A stretch of 64,000 bases of DNA from Aselliscus stoliczkanus (lineage: Eukaryota; Chordata; Mammalia; Chiroptera; Hipposideridae): NCBI GenBank assembly GCA_033961575.1, contig CM066735.1, positions 35,979,501 through 36,043,500 of the forward strand. The letters are read 5' to 3'. The notes beneath the pieces were generated by a model. That model made no database searches and was not told the origin of the DNA. It worked only from the letters and a program-made list of their open reading frames with translations. This document shows positions 1-11,454 of this stretch, piece by piece. Position numbers and translations under genes: made by a program. Positions within the stretch are counted from its first letter, which is position 1. Each line of letters starts with the position of its first letter.

Positions 1-14
1 TTTTAACAATTATC

Positions 15-300
15 AATAAATAATAAAGTTGCTGTAAACATCTGTGTTTGAGTTTTTGTGTAGACACATTTTCAACTCCTTTGGGTAAATACCAAGAAAC
101 CTGATTTCTGGATCATATGTTAGGAGTATATTTAGTTTTATAAGAAACTGCCAAACTGTGTTTCAAAGTAGCTGTACCATCTTGCATCCCACCAGCATCA
201 ATGAGAGTTCCGGTTGCTAAACTTCCTTCACAGCATTTGGTGTTGTCAGTATCCTGGATTATGTGCATTCTACTAGGTGTGTGGTTCATAGTTTTCCATT
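15..300 (-). mobile_element. Old L1 3' fragment, antisense
   Basis: The plus strand reads like the reverse complement of an L1 3' region, with recognisable phrases such as 'ctttgggtaaatacc', 'ggatcatatgttaggagta' and 'aagaaactgccaaactgt'. These are typical of old mammalian L1 (L1M) tails. It is diverged and has no intact reading frame. The 83-residue open frame across it is a by-product of the antisense repeat, not a gene. Confidence 0.7.
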
Positions 301-309
301 GTGGATTAG

Positions 310-832
310 TGTTTCCTATTCTTGAATTTTATATAAATGGAATCATACATGATATATCCATGTATGTAAGGCTTCTTCTTTTACTCACCATAAAATATTT
401 TAGATTTATCCATATGGTGTATATCAGTAGTTTGTTCCTTTTTAATTCTTAGTAATATTCTATTGTATGAAGATACCACAATTTGGGGATCAATTCTACT
501 TTTTATAGACATCTAAGCAGTCCGCAGTTTTTGTGTATTATAAATAAGAATATGAACTTTCTTTTAAAAGCCTTTTTTAAGTACATATTTTCATTTCTCT
601 TGGTTAATTACCTAAAGAGCAACAGATGTATTACAGAGTAGGAATATGTTTCCTAAGAAGCATCCAGAGCTTTGTCCAATGAGATTGTACTATTTTACCA
701 TCAGAGTATGAGAAATAGACTTGCTCCCCGCAAAATCACCAATATTTGATGTGATCAATGTTCTAATTTTAGTTATTTTCATGGGTATATGATGTGATCA
801 CACCTTATTATAAGTATATGTGTCAGAATTTA
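310..832 (-). mobile_element. Second old L1 3' fragment, antisense
   Basis: After the first fragment the L1-like order starts again. 'tatataaatggaatcatac' (a far 3' L1 landmark in antisense) is followed by 'attctattgtatgaagatacc', then 'tcatttctcttggttaatta' and 'gtactattttaccatc'. The last two repeat landmarks already seen near 80-180. I read this as two successive antisense L1 tails. The right edge is blurred, and a SINE interrupts the region at 848-963. Confidence 0.5.
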
Positions 833-847
833 TGTAAATCTTAATTT

Positions 848-963
848 TTATTTTATTTTTTATTTTTTTGAGGGCAGTGTCACTGGCCCTCATATGTGGG
901 ACCCAAACTGGGGTTGCTGCCGTCCTAAGCCAGTGCTTAACCATTGTGCCACTCAGTTGGCCG
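848..963 (-). mobile_element. Short tRNA-head SINE (family A, short form)
   Basis: A minus-strand copy. A T-rich tract (the poly-A) is followed by 'gagggcagtgtcactggccc' and runs to a degenerate 'actcagttggcc' head. It is flanked by a 15-bp target-site duplication at 833-847 and 964-978 (tgtaaatcttaattt / tgtaaatattaattt, 14 of 15 identical). The A-tail and TSD show L1-mediated insertion. The head is mutated relative to other copies, so this is one of the older short-form copies. Confidence 0.88.
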
Positions 964-978
964 TGTAAATATTAATTT

Positions 979-1255
979 AAATCAGAGCATATATTTACAT
1001 CTAAACACAAAATACCCTTTGAATTCTATATCTTATTGAATTCTCTAGCAATTGCATTCTCACACTTTATAGTTACTAACTCAATTATATTGTTAATTTA
1101 GATAAACATTCATTATTTAACTCACGTATTTACCACCTGCTCACTTCTTTAAACTTTATAGCTTCTCACAACTTTTATCTGAAACTTTCCCCTTTTGCAC
1201 ACTAGACCTTTGGAAATCTTTTAGAATTTCCTTTAGTGAGAGTCTAATAAGAATG
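979..1255. other. Anonymous AT-rich sequence
   Basis: Nothing recognisable on either strand. No splice-bounded frame or repeat landmark was seen. Confidence 0.4.
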
Positions 1256-1345
1256 ATCTTTCTTCTCCTCCCTTCTTCCTCCTTTTCTTCTTCCCTTCCT
1301 TCCTTCTTCTCTCCTTTTTTCCTTCTTCTCTCTCTCAAATATTTT
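1256..1345. repeat. Polypyrimidine tract
   Basis: Imperfect CT-rich simple sequence (ttcttcctcc-type) on the plus strand. The 60-residue Arg/Lys/Glu-rich minus-strand open frame here is an artefact of this purine-rich composition. Confidence 0.85.
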
Positions 1346-1529
1346 TTTTTAATGATAAAAAGGACAAATAATCAATAGGCAATAATAATATTACATGTGA
1401 AATAAAATAAAATTGTATTTGGAGATAGTAACATTCTTTCTAGCTTTCATAACAAGTGGTCAAAAAAATGGTAAGCCTAGAGAAGATCTTAACACTAACA
1501 ACCAATTTCACTTATTGACTTTTTTTTGG

Positions 1530-1703
1530 CTTATCAACAACAGATATTTATTTCTCACAATTTTGGAGACTAGAAGTCCAAGATCAAAGTGCCAGCAGAT
1601 TCGCTGTCTGGGGAGGACCCACTTCCTGGTTATAGATGGTCATCCTCTCACTGTATCCTTACATTTTGGAAGGGGCAAGGGAGCTCTCTGGGGTCTCTCT
1701 CTC
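1530..1703 (-). mobile_element. MLT1-type MaLR LTR fragment
   Basis: Reverse complement of the 3' half of an MLT1 (ERVL-MaLR) LTR. The landmarks 'atttatttctcacaattttg', 'agatcaaagtgccagcagat' and 'ggaaggggcaagggagctct' match the family well. The element stops at a CT-rich stretch just before a T tract that begins an antisense L1 tail. The remainder of the LTR is not seen beyond that L1. Confidence 0.82.
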
Positions 1704-1710
1704 TCGCTCT

Positions 1711-1965
1711 CTTTTTTTTTTTATTTTTTTATTATTAGTTTCAGGTACAAAATAATGCAATAGTAATGCTTTTCACCCCTCACAAAGTGACAACCCTCCT
1801 CGCCCAATCCACCACCCTCCACCCCCAATATCATACATATCTATTACAGTTCCATTGACTCCATTCCCAACACTGTACTGCACTTCCCGTGATGACATAT
1901 ATATTAAATTATAGGTAATGTATAATATTATTCAACAGCAGGTTATTCACTTTTACAAACTATCA
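1711..1965 (-). mobile_element. L1 3' UTR, antisense, 5'-truncated
   Basis: A T-rich tract is followed by 'ttagtttcaggtacaaaata', 'tcacaaagtgacaaccctcc' and 'actgcacttcccgtgatgac'. Read on the minus strand this ends 'gtacctgaaactaataat' plus poly-A, the usual finish of a laurasiatherian L1 3' UTR. Only the 3' UTR is present, so it is a short 5'-truncated insertion. The left end abuts the MLT1 fragment. I could not define a TSD. Confidence 0.7.
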
Positions 1966-2524
1966 AAGAGCTTCAGACTACACATTCTTTTAAGTGAACA
2001 TTAATCATGAAAATAAATTATATACTTGGCCATAACATAGGCCTCAATAAATTCCAAAGCTTGAAATCTAACCTAGTATGTTTCTCTGGCCACAAGGGTA
2101 TTAAATTAGAAAACAAGAACAGATACATATTTAGGAAATCTCAAATGTGTAAAAATTAAATTATGTGTTTTTAATTAACCTACAAGTAAAGTAGAAATCA
2201 CAAGTTAAAATATATGCTACAATAAATGACACCTGTAAAATGAACCTGGTAAAGTTTGTGAGAAGCATCCAAAGCATGAAGTGAATATGATTAATCTTAT
2301 ACAGCACAGTTAGGAATTGGGCAGAGGGGCACATCTCAAATAATTTCATGATTCCAGTCCAGATATCAAAGCCTGACAGTTGTTGCAGGAAGAAAAATTC
2401 CACAGTAACATTACTGATAAAGCTAAATGTAGAAACCCTAAAAGAAAAAAATATGAATATACAGAATGTATGTAATATATTTCTGACAAATGGCAAATTG
2501 AATTGTATCCCAGAAATGAAAGAC
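1966..2524. other. Anonymous AT-rich sequence
   Basis: No recognisable repeat or exon. A 111-residue minus-strand frame at 2161-2496 is rich in Phe/Ile/Leu codons, as expected from AT-rich noncoding DNA, and resembles no protein I know. Confidence 0.4.
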
Positions 2525-2905
2525 TAGTTAACTAAATTCATTTAATACACTGTATTAATAAAACAAATATGATAATCTCAATAAATGTAGAAAAATATAT
2601 TTGACCATATTCAACAGCCTTTCATGATCAAGATCCTCAGAAAATTTGAGATAGAAATACTACATCAAGTTGATATAGAGCATCTATATAAAACCTCATC
2701 TAATATCATATATAATGATGAAATACTGAATCCTAAGACCAGAAAAGACAACACTGTTCTTTCATGCCACTTCTATTTGATTCTGCATTGGAACTACAAG
2801 CCTTTCTGATAAAGCATATAATAAAATAAAATTAATAAATAATGAAAAAGAATAAAACCTTTCTCTAAGTGAAATCAATATGAAAGTTATCAACACTGAA
2901 ATTAT
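2525..2905 (+). mobile_element. Decayed L1 ORF2 fragment (RT region)
   Basis: The phrases 'gataatctcaataaatgtag', 'ttcaacagcctttcatgatc' and 'catatataatgatgaaatac' align by eye with L1 ORF2 around the reverse transcriptase ('...[17 protein letters not shown]...' region). It is heavily mutated with indels and stops. The 61-residue frame at 2624-2809 is the residue of it. An old L1M copy with both ends indistinct. Confidence 0.6.
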
Positions 2906-5900
2906 AATCTAACATAACATATAATTGATGTTGTTTTGTCATATGATAAATAGTATCCAACATTCTCATTTTTGTTTACCTGCATCAAATTTAGTTGGAA
3001 AGACGTTTTAAATAAATGGTCTTTCAATTGCTGATGCCTGTCAAATTGATTTTAGTAAAGACATATTAAATTTTCCCATCTCATGTTATATAACAACCTG
3101 TTCATAATACCACTATACATATTATATAACTGCAAAGAACATATAATTCCGATGGCATAATGAAATACAATGCATGGCAATTTGAAGTAAGGGGAATAGC
3201 AGAAAATTCAATTAATGTCTTATCTGTTTATGGGCTTTTCAGAAGTATCTTTGTCTTTATCTTTAACATTATTTGTGTATAGTTAGCTAAGAATTAAAGC
3301 ATACGAATGTGATATAGCTTTTCAAATATTTGTATTTGATAAAAGTGAGGGGAAAAGAGATGTATAATGTCTATCACAATGAAAAATTAATTAGAAGGGA
3401 ATTATGGAAGGATATAAATACTTTCTCATAGCCATATTCCAGTTGCGTCAAAGGTAAAGCTCCTGATTTGAGATTCTTATAAGTACTGATTTAAAAATAA
3501 TTTGGATAATAAAAAAATGTATTTCAGAGTATTTAATAGACAATTAACACTATATAGTCCTATTCTTCATGGGTTTTAGAATATAATAACTTGAGTGAGT
3601 TCTCAATTGAGAAGGTATCAAATGAATTAGAGGCACAAAAATATTAAATTTTCAGAATCATGATTTACAACTTAAAAAATTTTAAATCCAACAATCATAA
3701 TTTAGGTGTTGTGTGTGCTTGTTTGTATGTTTGTATTCACAAAAATAAGATAAAAATATGTCATATGAAATAAAGAATACATGGACAACATTTTACACTA
3801 TTCACATTAGTAACTATATGAAATCTTAAGGTGTCTATTTACCAAGATTCTATTTAAAATGCTTGTAAATTAACTTCCCTTTTTCTTTTTTTGGTAGGGC
3901 CTGTAAATAATAACCATTTTACATGCTGTCAATCCTCACTTGAACTATATTTTTAAAAAAGACTTAAGCATATATATTATGTCACATTTGAAAATGTCTG
4001 CAGTAGCTGAAAGATGAGAAATAAATCTTCAGATAAGTTAATTCTCATAAAAAAATAGCTAAAGGTTGGAGAAGGATGCTGTGCTTCTAAATTTACATGA
4101 ATATGAAAATTGAATATTTATGGTATTGTTTAAAAAAATGTGACATATGGCTGATATCATGAAGATACTAAATTCCTAGTTACCTGTTCTCACAAAGGCA
4201 GAGGGTACGTTTATGTGGATCTTCTCAAATAGGTTTACAGTTATCTGAAATTACAAAGAGACCAAAGAGTTCTATTGGTTACAGAAGTGTACCTGTGGAT
4301 AAAAAGTACACAGTGGTACTTAAGAACTGAAGTTATGGGTTTGATTATCATCAGATCCAAAAGCAAAACAAGAAGGGAAGGGTTTTGATTGTAGTATATT
4401 AATGGATACTAAAAACTCCCCAGTTTTCACATGACTGGAGTGGGGTTCAATCCATGAATCTACTGTATGCAGTGATATTTCTTTACTGATCAATTAGAGC
4501 CCTTTCCCAATATTTAAAAACCTGCATACTTTTAATGGCTCACACAAGAAAAATTAGGTACCAGAGATAAAACGTGGACAGAGCCTACCTACTGACTGGA
4601 TGTGCAATAAGCTGCAAGGCACCAAGAGAACAAACACAGGGATACCTTTTTCATATCTGGCAGGGATGAAAAATCAAGCTTGCTAGAATGGGTACTGACT
4701 CCAGAAAAAAAGTGAAAAATATTTTCTATTAATTAACCTAAAAACTGAAGTACAAAATATAGGAGAAAAATTAACATGGAGCAAGAGAGCCAAAAATATT
4801 TAACAATCAGGAGATAAATTCAAATATGATGAATTACAAGTTACAGTGCCATATAAGAATCAATTACTAAGAGTGGTAATATCTTTGCTATAAGCTAATT
4901 TATCTTTGAAGAATTTTCTGCAAGAATATGAAAGAAATCGGAGGAACTTGGAAGCAAACATAGGACAATAGGTAAATACTCATATACAAGTAGACATGGA
5001 TAAGTATATACATTGTAAAGTTGCATTTAATAGAAAAGTAAAAAGAACATTAATATCCTTTATCAGATAAGTGGATGACAAAAATTTATTCATGGCTATC
5101 TTATTTTGAAGTTGAGATTAATAATCTCTAACAAGTATCAACATAAATAAATATAAAAAAAAAGTGAAAAAAATTGTAAAAATACATTTGAAACCAAAAC
5201 ATCAATGTACAGTGTCTATGGACATATATACACATAGTAAATATAGAAAAGTGAATATGACAATGCCACTCAGCACTTTCATGAGAGTGAAAACACACAT
5301 AGGGAGAAAGGAACCCAGTGGGTTGACTTCAGCTGTATTAATACGATTCATTCAGTGTTATGAACTAAACGTTAACATTTGACGTTTGCTATATTATGTC
5401 ATGCAATTTTCTGAATACTTCCGATATATTAACATTATATTAACTTTATGTTAAAATAAATTAATTAATAGGTCAAAATTTTGTGTGAGAAGTAAGGGAT
5501 TTGCTTAGGGGGAGATTTGGGATCTTAGAGAGTAAATATGCATGAAAGGGTAAATGAAGCATATTCATAACTCATTGCTCCCCAATATGGAACTGGGAAA
5601 AATTGGAGACTCAGACATTTGATAGCATTTTGGTAGGGGGAGGCAACAGTTCCAAGGTGTCTGAAAAAAGGGAAGATGGAAAAATGAGTGTGAAGAAGAC
5701 ACCCATTGGATATTAGCTAAGGCAGATGAGAACACAAAAGGATAAAACATCTTTTTCATGAAAAGAACAGGTTTAAAAAAATTGCAGAGCACGAATCTCC
5801 ATGATATAGGAGTAAAAACTGTCTAGGGACCCTTATGAATAGAGAAATCCAGAGACATCAGAAAATCAAGACTGAGAAGAAATTATGAACTCTCTTTAGA

Positions 5901-6058
5901 ATGTTTCCTGATAAAAGATGGAGTGCACTGTTCCCAGAGAAGTGGGGGCTGTCACTCTATGCAATACACAGCTTCTATTTAGGACTAGCTTACTAGGAAC
6001 ACAAGCTAAGTACAAATGAAGGCGTTTTAAATATGTTATCTAGTAGAAAAACCAGAGA
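2906..6058. other. Anonymous AT-rich region
   Basis: About 3.1 kb in which I recognise no repeat family, RNA gene or exon. Frames at 5164-5382 (+) and 5565-5792 (-) lack any recognisable motif and have no supporting context. Very old interspersed repeats may be present below the level visible by eye. Confidence 0.4.
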
Positions 6059-6134
6059 TTGACTACGCTACTGATATTCTCTCTCTTTCTGTTTCTCCCT
6101 CTCTTTCATTTCCCTCCTTTCCTCCCCTCTCCTC

Positions 6135-6214
<80 letters not shown>
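6059..6214. repeat. Pyrimidine-rich tract with long perfect (TC)n
   Basis: An imperfect CT-rich lead-in is followed by about 76 bp of uninterrupted TC dinucleotides (about 6139-6214). The 75-residue Leu-Ser repeat frame here is translation of the microsatellite and not a gene. Confidence 0.97.
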
Positions 6215-6216
<2 letters not shown>

Positions 6217-6540
6217 AGACATTGGTTTCCTCAGGAGAATCATTATTCTAAGCCAATCTCACTCTCACTCTGTGATGATAGTTTAGAGGCACCGAATCTG
6301 TAAGCAATATCTGGTCACTGAGACATGAATAAGATTTACTGAAATGAACTCCTGAAAATTTTTTCCTCAATATCAGCAAGAATTTCATGCCAGCCCCCAC
6401 CCTGAATCCCCAAGTTCTATGTTATCTCTTTAGTGCTTTAATGAAACTGTCATAATATCTCAAACGGAACCAACTGCTCCCTCTCATGGGCAAGGATATG
6501 TAAAGTTGTTGAGCACTGTCTGTGTGTCAGTTGCCTATAC

Positions 6541-6765
6541 TTTTAAAAAAAAAATTGAGACAGAATTTCCATATAACATATTAGTTTCAGGTATACAACA
6601 TGATTTGATATTTTCATACATTGTGAAATGATCATCCCAACAAGTCTAGTTATCTAAAAAATAAAACAAAACAAAAAATCCTGAACTCATAAATATAAAG
6701 AGGAGGTTGGTGGTTGCCAGAGGCAGGGATAGAGGAGTGGGCAAAATGTGTGAAGGTGGCTAACT
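6541..6765 (-). mobile_element. L1 3' end with inverted 5' part (twin-priming type)
   Basis: 6555-6655 is the antisense L1 3' end ('attagtttcaggtatacaac', 'gtgaaatgatcatcccaaca', 'aagtctagttatct'). Immediately after it, 6672-6760 reads in the plus sense as an earlier part of the L1 3' UTR ('gaactcataaatataaagag', 'ttggtggttgccagaggcag', 'gggcaaaatgtgtgaaggtg'). The two halves are head-to-head. This is the layout left by twin priming during L1 insertion. It is old, and TSDs are no longer evident. Confidence 0.68.
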
Positions 6766-8295
6766 CCCTATGCTCTCACAGGTATTCTTACTTAATCTCC
6801 ATCTTCTTAGGAGCAACTCTAAGAAGTTGTTTAATCTTATATATACTCTTTATAACATACTTGGGAAAGTTGTCCTTGCAGAGTTTGCTAGACAGAGGAG
6901 GGAAGTCAAAAGCTCAAAGTTAAGGGTGGAGAAAAAAAAAAGCAGATTTAAAGATATTTAAAATATTGATTAGGAAGACACACGGTGTAGAGTGCAAGGC
7001 TAGAAGAGAATTGTAAGTTGAAATCTTCAATTTTTGTTCCTGTTCTTGAAGAATTAAATTAATCATTTAGGGTATTCGGTTTCTTTGTTGCTGAGAAAAA
7101 CAGAAAAGAAAGAGCTCCTTTCAGTGTTACTCAACATAAAGCAAAGACCCTCTTTAGTCCCAGAAATTTTTGCGATGGCTTCAAGGAAATGTTCAAATTA
7201 AAACTGCTGTGAGGTCTTTGCTTCTCACATGAAGGGGAGACCAGTTTACCTTTACCAGAAATGGACTTTATAAGGAGGGAAAGGGCAAAGAGAGGGCCAT
7301 AAGTGGGCACTGCTGACCGACGTGGCTCCCTGCAGTGGTTTGGAGTTGTGTGGCCCTTTTGGCAGCTACAATCAAAACCCAGGGAGTTTTCTGTAATCCA
7401 TTGTAAAACATCAAATATGTGGAACCAAGATTTTATGATTTGCCCAAAGGTATTGCTGAAATTTGGCTTGTGCCATTAACATTTTTGCAGCTCTGCCTAG
7501 GGAATAAAAAAAGGGGGGTTGCTCCTCTCATAGGCTTAGAAACTTTTCTCTTCTTTTTCATATGCTATATTTGATATATATGTTTCAGGTATGTATTGGA
7601 ACACAAGGGAAGTATCACCACCAAGACATTTTGTAACAATGGATCCTTCAGAGCTCAAGAGTGAGAAATAGTAATTAATTGGCCCAAGGAGCCAATTGAA
7701 GGGGACTCCCCAATTAGAGTGAAGGCTGCAAGCTGATGTTCTATCTGCTGGCAACAACCCTCAGTTTCTCTGTTCTGCCGTGTCATAACATGTTGGAAAG
7801 AGGCCTGCATGAAATGTGGAGACTAAAATCAATGCAAACCAAAGGAAGTTTTTACCAAATAGAACTGTATTTATACAAAGTGGATAACTTTGAAATGTTG
7901 CTTTGTAGACCTCCCAGGAGTTGACTCCTTGCAATCCTAAAATCCCCTGATTTATCGGTAGAGAGTTGTGCCACTGCATCTTTCTAGTTTATTTCAGGAA
8001 CCTCAAACAGTCACAAATGGTGAAGAAAGAATATAAATACTGGAAAGGGAAGACAAGACCCTTTTTCATTGTTGTTATTTCACTGTCTGTTTTCCATTAG
8101 ACATTTACTGAGACATTGCTCAAGGAGCACAGTCCAAAGGCTGAGAAAACAGCTAATGAGAGGGCTTTAATACCCCGTGGTTTGTGTGGAAAAATATCAG
8201 AAATGGTAGAAGAATGTTTTCTACAGCTATGAACAGAAGATCAAGCTCTTCCAACCTAGGATTTACATCCTGGGAGAAGCACTTCCTTTGTAGAC
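6766..8295. other. Anonymous sequence
   Basis: No family recognised. The overlapping short frames at 7536-7979 on both strands have no recognisable domain, no splice-site logic and no supporting context. Confidence 0.4.
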
Positions 8296-8850
8296 CAGAG
8301 GTTCCCAAACGTTCTCAGCTCACAAAGCCCTTAGTGGAACAAGACTTATTTTTCATCCCCCCTTTGTTAAAAAGAAATGCCAATCAATTCCATTTAAATA
8401 GTTATCCCAAACTTGGCATAGCTATTTGAAAAATAATACACATAAATTACAATATGAAAATAATATATTTACTCCATTCTTAAATAACCACAATTTCTGA
8501 TGATCGGCTATGTATATTTTTTGTGAGTTGCGTAGTTTCTCAAATCTTGGAATTGGATTGGGCACTGCCACATTCAAGTTCTGTTCCATGGTGATTTTCA
8601 CACAGGCTGTGTTACTTGGTTATCATAACAATTGCTGAAAACCCAGATTCCCAAAGACATATCATGAAAAGAAAAGCACTGTGAATTATGTTTAACTGTG
8701 AAGTAACATGCGGTAGTTAATGTTGAGTAATGCTCTTGAGTGTCACTTGAGTTTCCCTTGAAATGAAAAAAAAAGAACAAAACCTGCAAGGCAACTGAAC
8801 AAGTTCTTGTTGCAACCTGGGCACCTCAGCACACAGTTAAGGAACTGCTG
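8296..8850. mobile_element. hAT/Charlie-like non-autonomous DNA transposon
   Basis: It begins 'cagaggttcccaaacgttct' and ends with 'acacagttaaggaactgctg', whose reverse complement starts 'cagcagttccttaactgt'. The two ends therefore form imperfect terminal inverted repeats of the CAGNGGTTCCCAAAC type found in mammalian hAT-Charlie fossils. 'gggcacctcagcacaca' just inside the right end is also typical of such elements. Length about 555 bp with no transposase frame. An 8-bp TSD is not preserved. Confidence 0.6.
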
Positions 8851-8934
8851 TACAGAGACTGCTGTTATCAAAATGGGTAGGTACCATAGCAGGCACAACG
8901 AGGTGTGTCTTTAAGTAACTTGACAGTTGCATTA

Positions 8935-9180
8935 GTCTAGAGGCTGATAGGCTAGACTTCAGAAAAGGAAACTATATGGAATCCCAGCTCTGCAATTACC
9001 AACGCTTTTACCTTGAGCTATTCATCTTTCTGTGTCTTAGTCCCCTCCTACATAGAATGAAAACAATAAAAACAAATAGTGTCTGTCTCATAAAGCTGTT
9101 ATGAGTATTATATGGAATAAAGCATATAAGATTTAAGTATATGGCAGGTTATCGTTAAAGAAATTTCATGTATAATTATT
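8935..9180 (+). mobile_element. MIR SINE, sense
   Basis: It follows the MIR consensus order: 'agctctgcaattacca', then 'tgagctattcatctttctgt', then 'gtctcataaagctgttatga' and 'gtattatatggaataaagca'. A diverged, ancient mammalian-wide tRNA-derived SINE. Confidence 0.75.
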
Positions 9181-9340
9181 ATTGCTGAATCTCTCCAGAA
9201 ATGTTACATTGACTATCATTGTCACCAGTACCTTGCCAACCATAGATATTTTATACATAATATAAAATTGTAATAAAAAATTATTATCTTTTTTTAAAAA
9301 TTCTAAGTTATTTACAATGAATTTGGTGATTTAACATGTA

Positions 9341-9396
9341 TTGGGTTGTCAGAAAAGTCATGATGTATTTGTGTCATGACTTCTCCAACAACCAAA
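9341..9396. mobile_element. Very short mariner-type MITE
   Basis: About 56 bp made almost entirely of an inverted repeat. The left end is ttgggttgtcagaaaagtca. The right end, read in reverse complement, is close to ttggttgttggagaagtcat. TA lies on both sides (9339-9340 and 9397-9398), as expected for a Tc1/mariner insertion. The same termini occur in the 81-bp element at 57549-57629, which supports a real family. Assignment to mariner rests on the TIR style and the TA target; no transposase is present. Confidence 0.7.
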
Positions 9397-9944
9397 TAGA
9401 CATAGTTTTAGCCTTATAGGAGTAAATCATATTAGTAATTGGCATTTAAAAATGATTTTTCTGAATAAGGTTTATTTTTATAAACATTCCTTACCTCATT
9501 AAATAGGCTGAATCTTATATATTTTATGAAATTTTAGTATTTACAAAACATCTCAGGCTTACATTATCACATGTACACACACTTATATACATATTTTGTC
9601 TGATGACTAAGGTCATTGCAATATGACGGTACACAGTATGATTACTATGTTAATATATTAATTTTAAAAATAAACAGATTAGCAAATGAAAATAAACAAA
9701 TTTTATTGTGTACATATGTATTGGAACCCCACATATGTGGGAGAGTCAGAGACCCCATATACATGAGCGGTTCAGGTATATGAAATAAAGTATATATTCT
9801 GAACTACAGATAGGTAAGGGATGTTGGGAGCATCAAAGGGTCATTGCAGGACTATATCAGAGCACATGTTTGGCAATTAGAAGCTTTCTCTGTCCTATAG
9901 ATGGGTCACAGAAAGTTATTTCTGGTGGCAACTTTTATTATTGG

Positions 9945-10078
9945 CAAGGTCTCTACTTTAAATTCTTTAAGAGAAAGTAAAACTTTTTCATGAGTCTACA
10001 GGTTTCGATTGCTTTTAGTTCAAAATAATCCACATGCCAAAGTGGTACACTTTGGGGAGGCCTGTTCTGAACCTCTAG
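9945..10078 (-). mobile_element. LTR-like segment, 5' part
   Basis: On the minus strand the segment contains 'gtaccactttggcatgtgg', then 'attattttgaactaaaa', then 'cctgtagactcatgaaaaag'. The same order of motifs is found at 18922, 20207 and (minus) 26912, where it starts LTR-like elements. I take this as a truncated LTR of that group. Borders are approximate. Confidence 0.42.
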
Positions 10079-10084
10079 AGTTGG

Positions 10085-10140
10085 AGGTAAGAAATGAGGG
10101 AGGGAAGAAGGGAGGGAGGCAGGAAGGGAAGAAAAAGAAA
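10085..10140. repeat. Purine-rich simple repeat
   Basis: GGGA/GGAA-type imperfect simple sequence. The Ser/Leu/Pro-rich minus-strand frame over it is an artefact. Confidence 0.85.
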
Positions 10141-10847
10141 ATGTAACCCAATTAACCAAGTCTTTATTATTCTGAAGGCACTTATAATCAAGAAACAAAG
10201 AGCTTCAATATAGATCTATGTTTTTAGTCCAAGAAACTAGACAAAGACCATGGACTGAAAAATATCGGGATTCCAATTAACCATCTAATTAACCATCATG
10301 TTAACCTAAGCAGTACATTTTTCTTTTCTCTTTAAAGAAAAATTTAATCATTTCTTTTTTTCAAGAAAATTATTGAATCATAGAAAAAAGCTAATCTTCG
10401 TTATTTAGGGATGCATTGAGGCTAAGCAAAACTATTACGAAAACAAGAAAATAATGCCCCAAGTGGTGAAATAATGATTACTACATGCGAGGAACTCAAG
10501 TGCTGTAAATAAGTGGCTTCTAGGGTTCTGACAATATCCCACTTCTTGACTTATTGGGTAACTCCAAAAATGTTTCATAATTACTCATTTATACTGAAAA
10601 TTGTGTGTGCTTTTCTATATGTAATATTTCACAATAAAATTAAACAAAATAAAATAGTATTGAAATGGAAAGATCAGTGTTTCGATTTGGTAGTTATTTT
10701 TGAGTGTGACTGTGGGAATATTATTTAAAATCTTTACTCATTTTCTCTGATGAAAATGAGTACATTGGAATTTGAAATGCTCTTATCTTCTCAGTGTCAT
10801 CAAATTATTGTTTATAATTTATAACGTTACTCTACCCATTTTTTACT

Positions 10848-11005
10848 CTTATTTATTCATTTGTTCATTCATTCATTCATCCATTCCTTCATTTATTCAA
10901 GAACAATCTGTTGGACACTTTCTATCACAAGATATTATGTTAAGCACTGGGTGTAAAGAATACATTAAACAAATATTGTCTGGGACTAACATTTTTTCCA
11001 ATGTG
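10848..11005. repeat. Old interspersed repeat with (TTCA)n
   Basis: 'ttcattcattcattcatcca' leads into 'atttattcaagaacaatctg' and 'atattatgttaagcactggg'. This resembles the common mammalian motif 'caacaaatatttattgagc...ctgttctaggcactggg'. I know the motif as an ancient repeat but will not assign a family. A related stretch lies at 36150-36330. Confidence 0.4.
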
Positions 11006-11454
11006 TGTTTATACACATAAACACACAATGCATTAATAAACTGTGTCTATTTTGTCTTCATATTAAGTTGTGCAATCATGCTTGAAATTTTTTCATACTC
11101 GTTTTTGTGCTAAGCTAACACTTAGATGAAGAATTTTTAGATTTAACCATGTAATTAATTCATTCTACTTCTCAGTGGATAGGAGACAGTATATTGAAAC
11201 ACCCACAGTGCCTTACATCTCTATGTATACTGAGGCCAAATATCCTAACACAGTTGCATTATTCTTCCAGGTACAGATAAAAATCTAATTGTCATTTAGT
11301 ACATGTAAATGCAAAACACTTTCCTTTAACCTTTAAAAAAATAATAAAGTACATTGTATTACTCCCCACCCCCAATCCAGCTTCATAGCTGATGGCACTA
11401 GTATTCACAGTGACTTTCCCATGGTCACACAATATAGACTTGAGTGTTGAGTTC

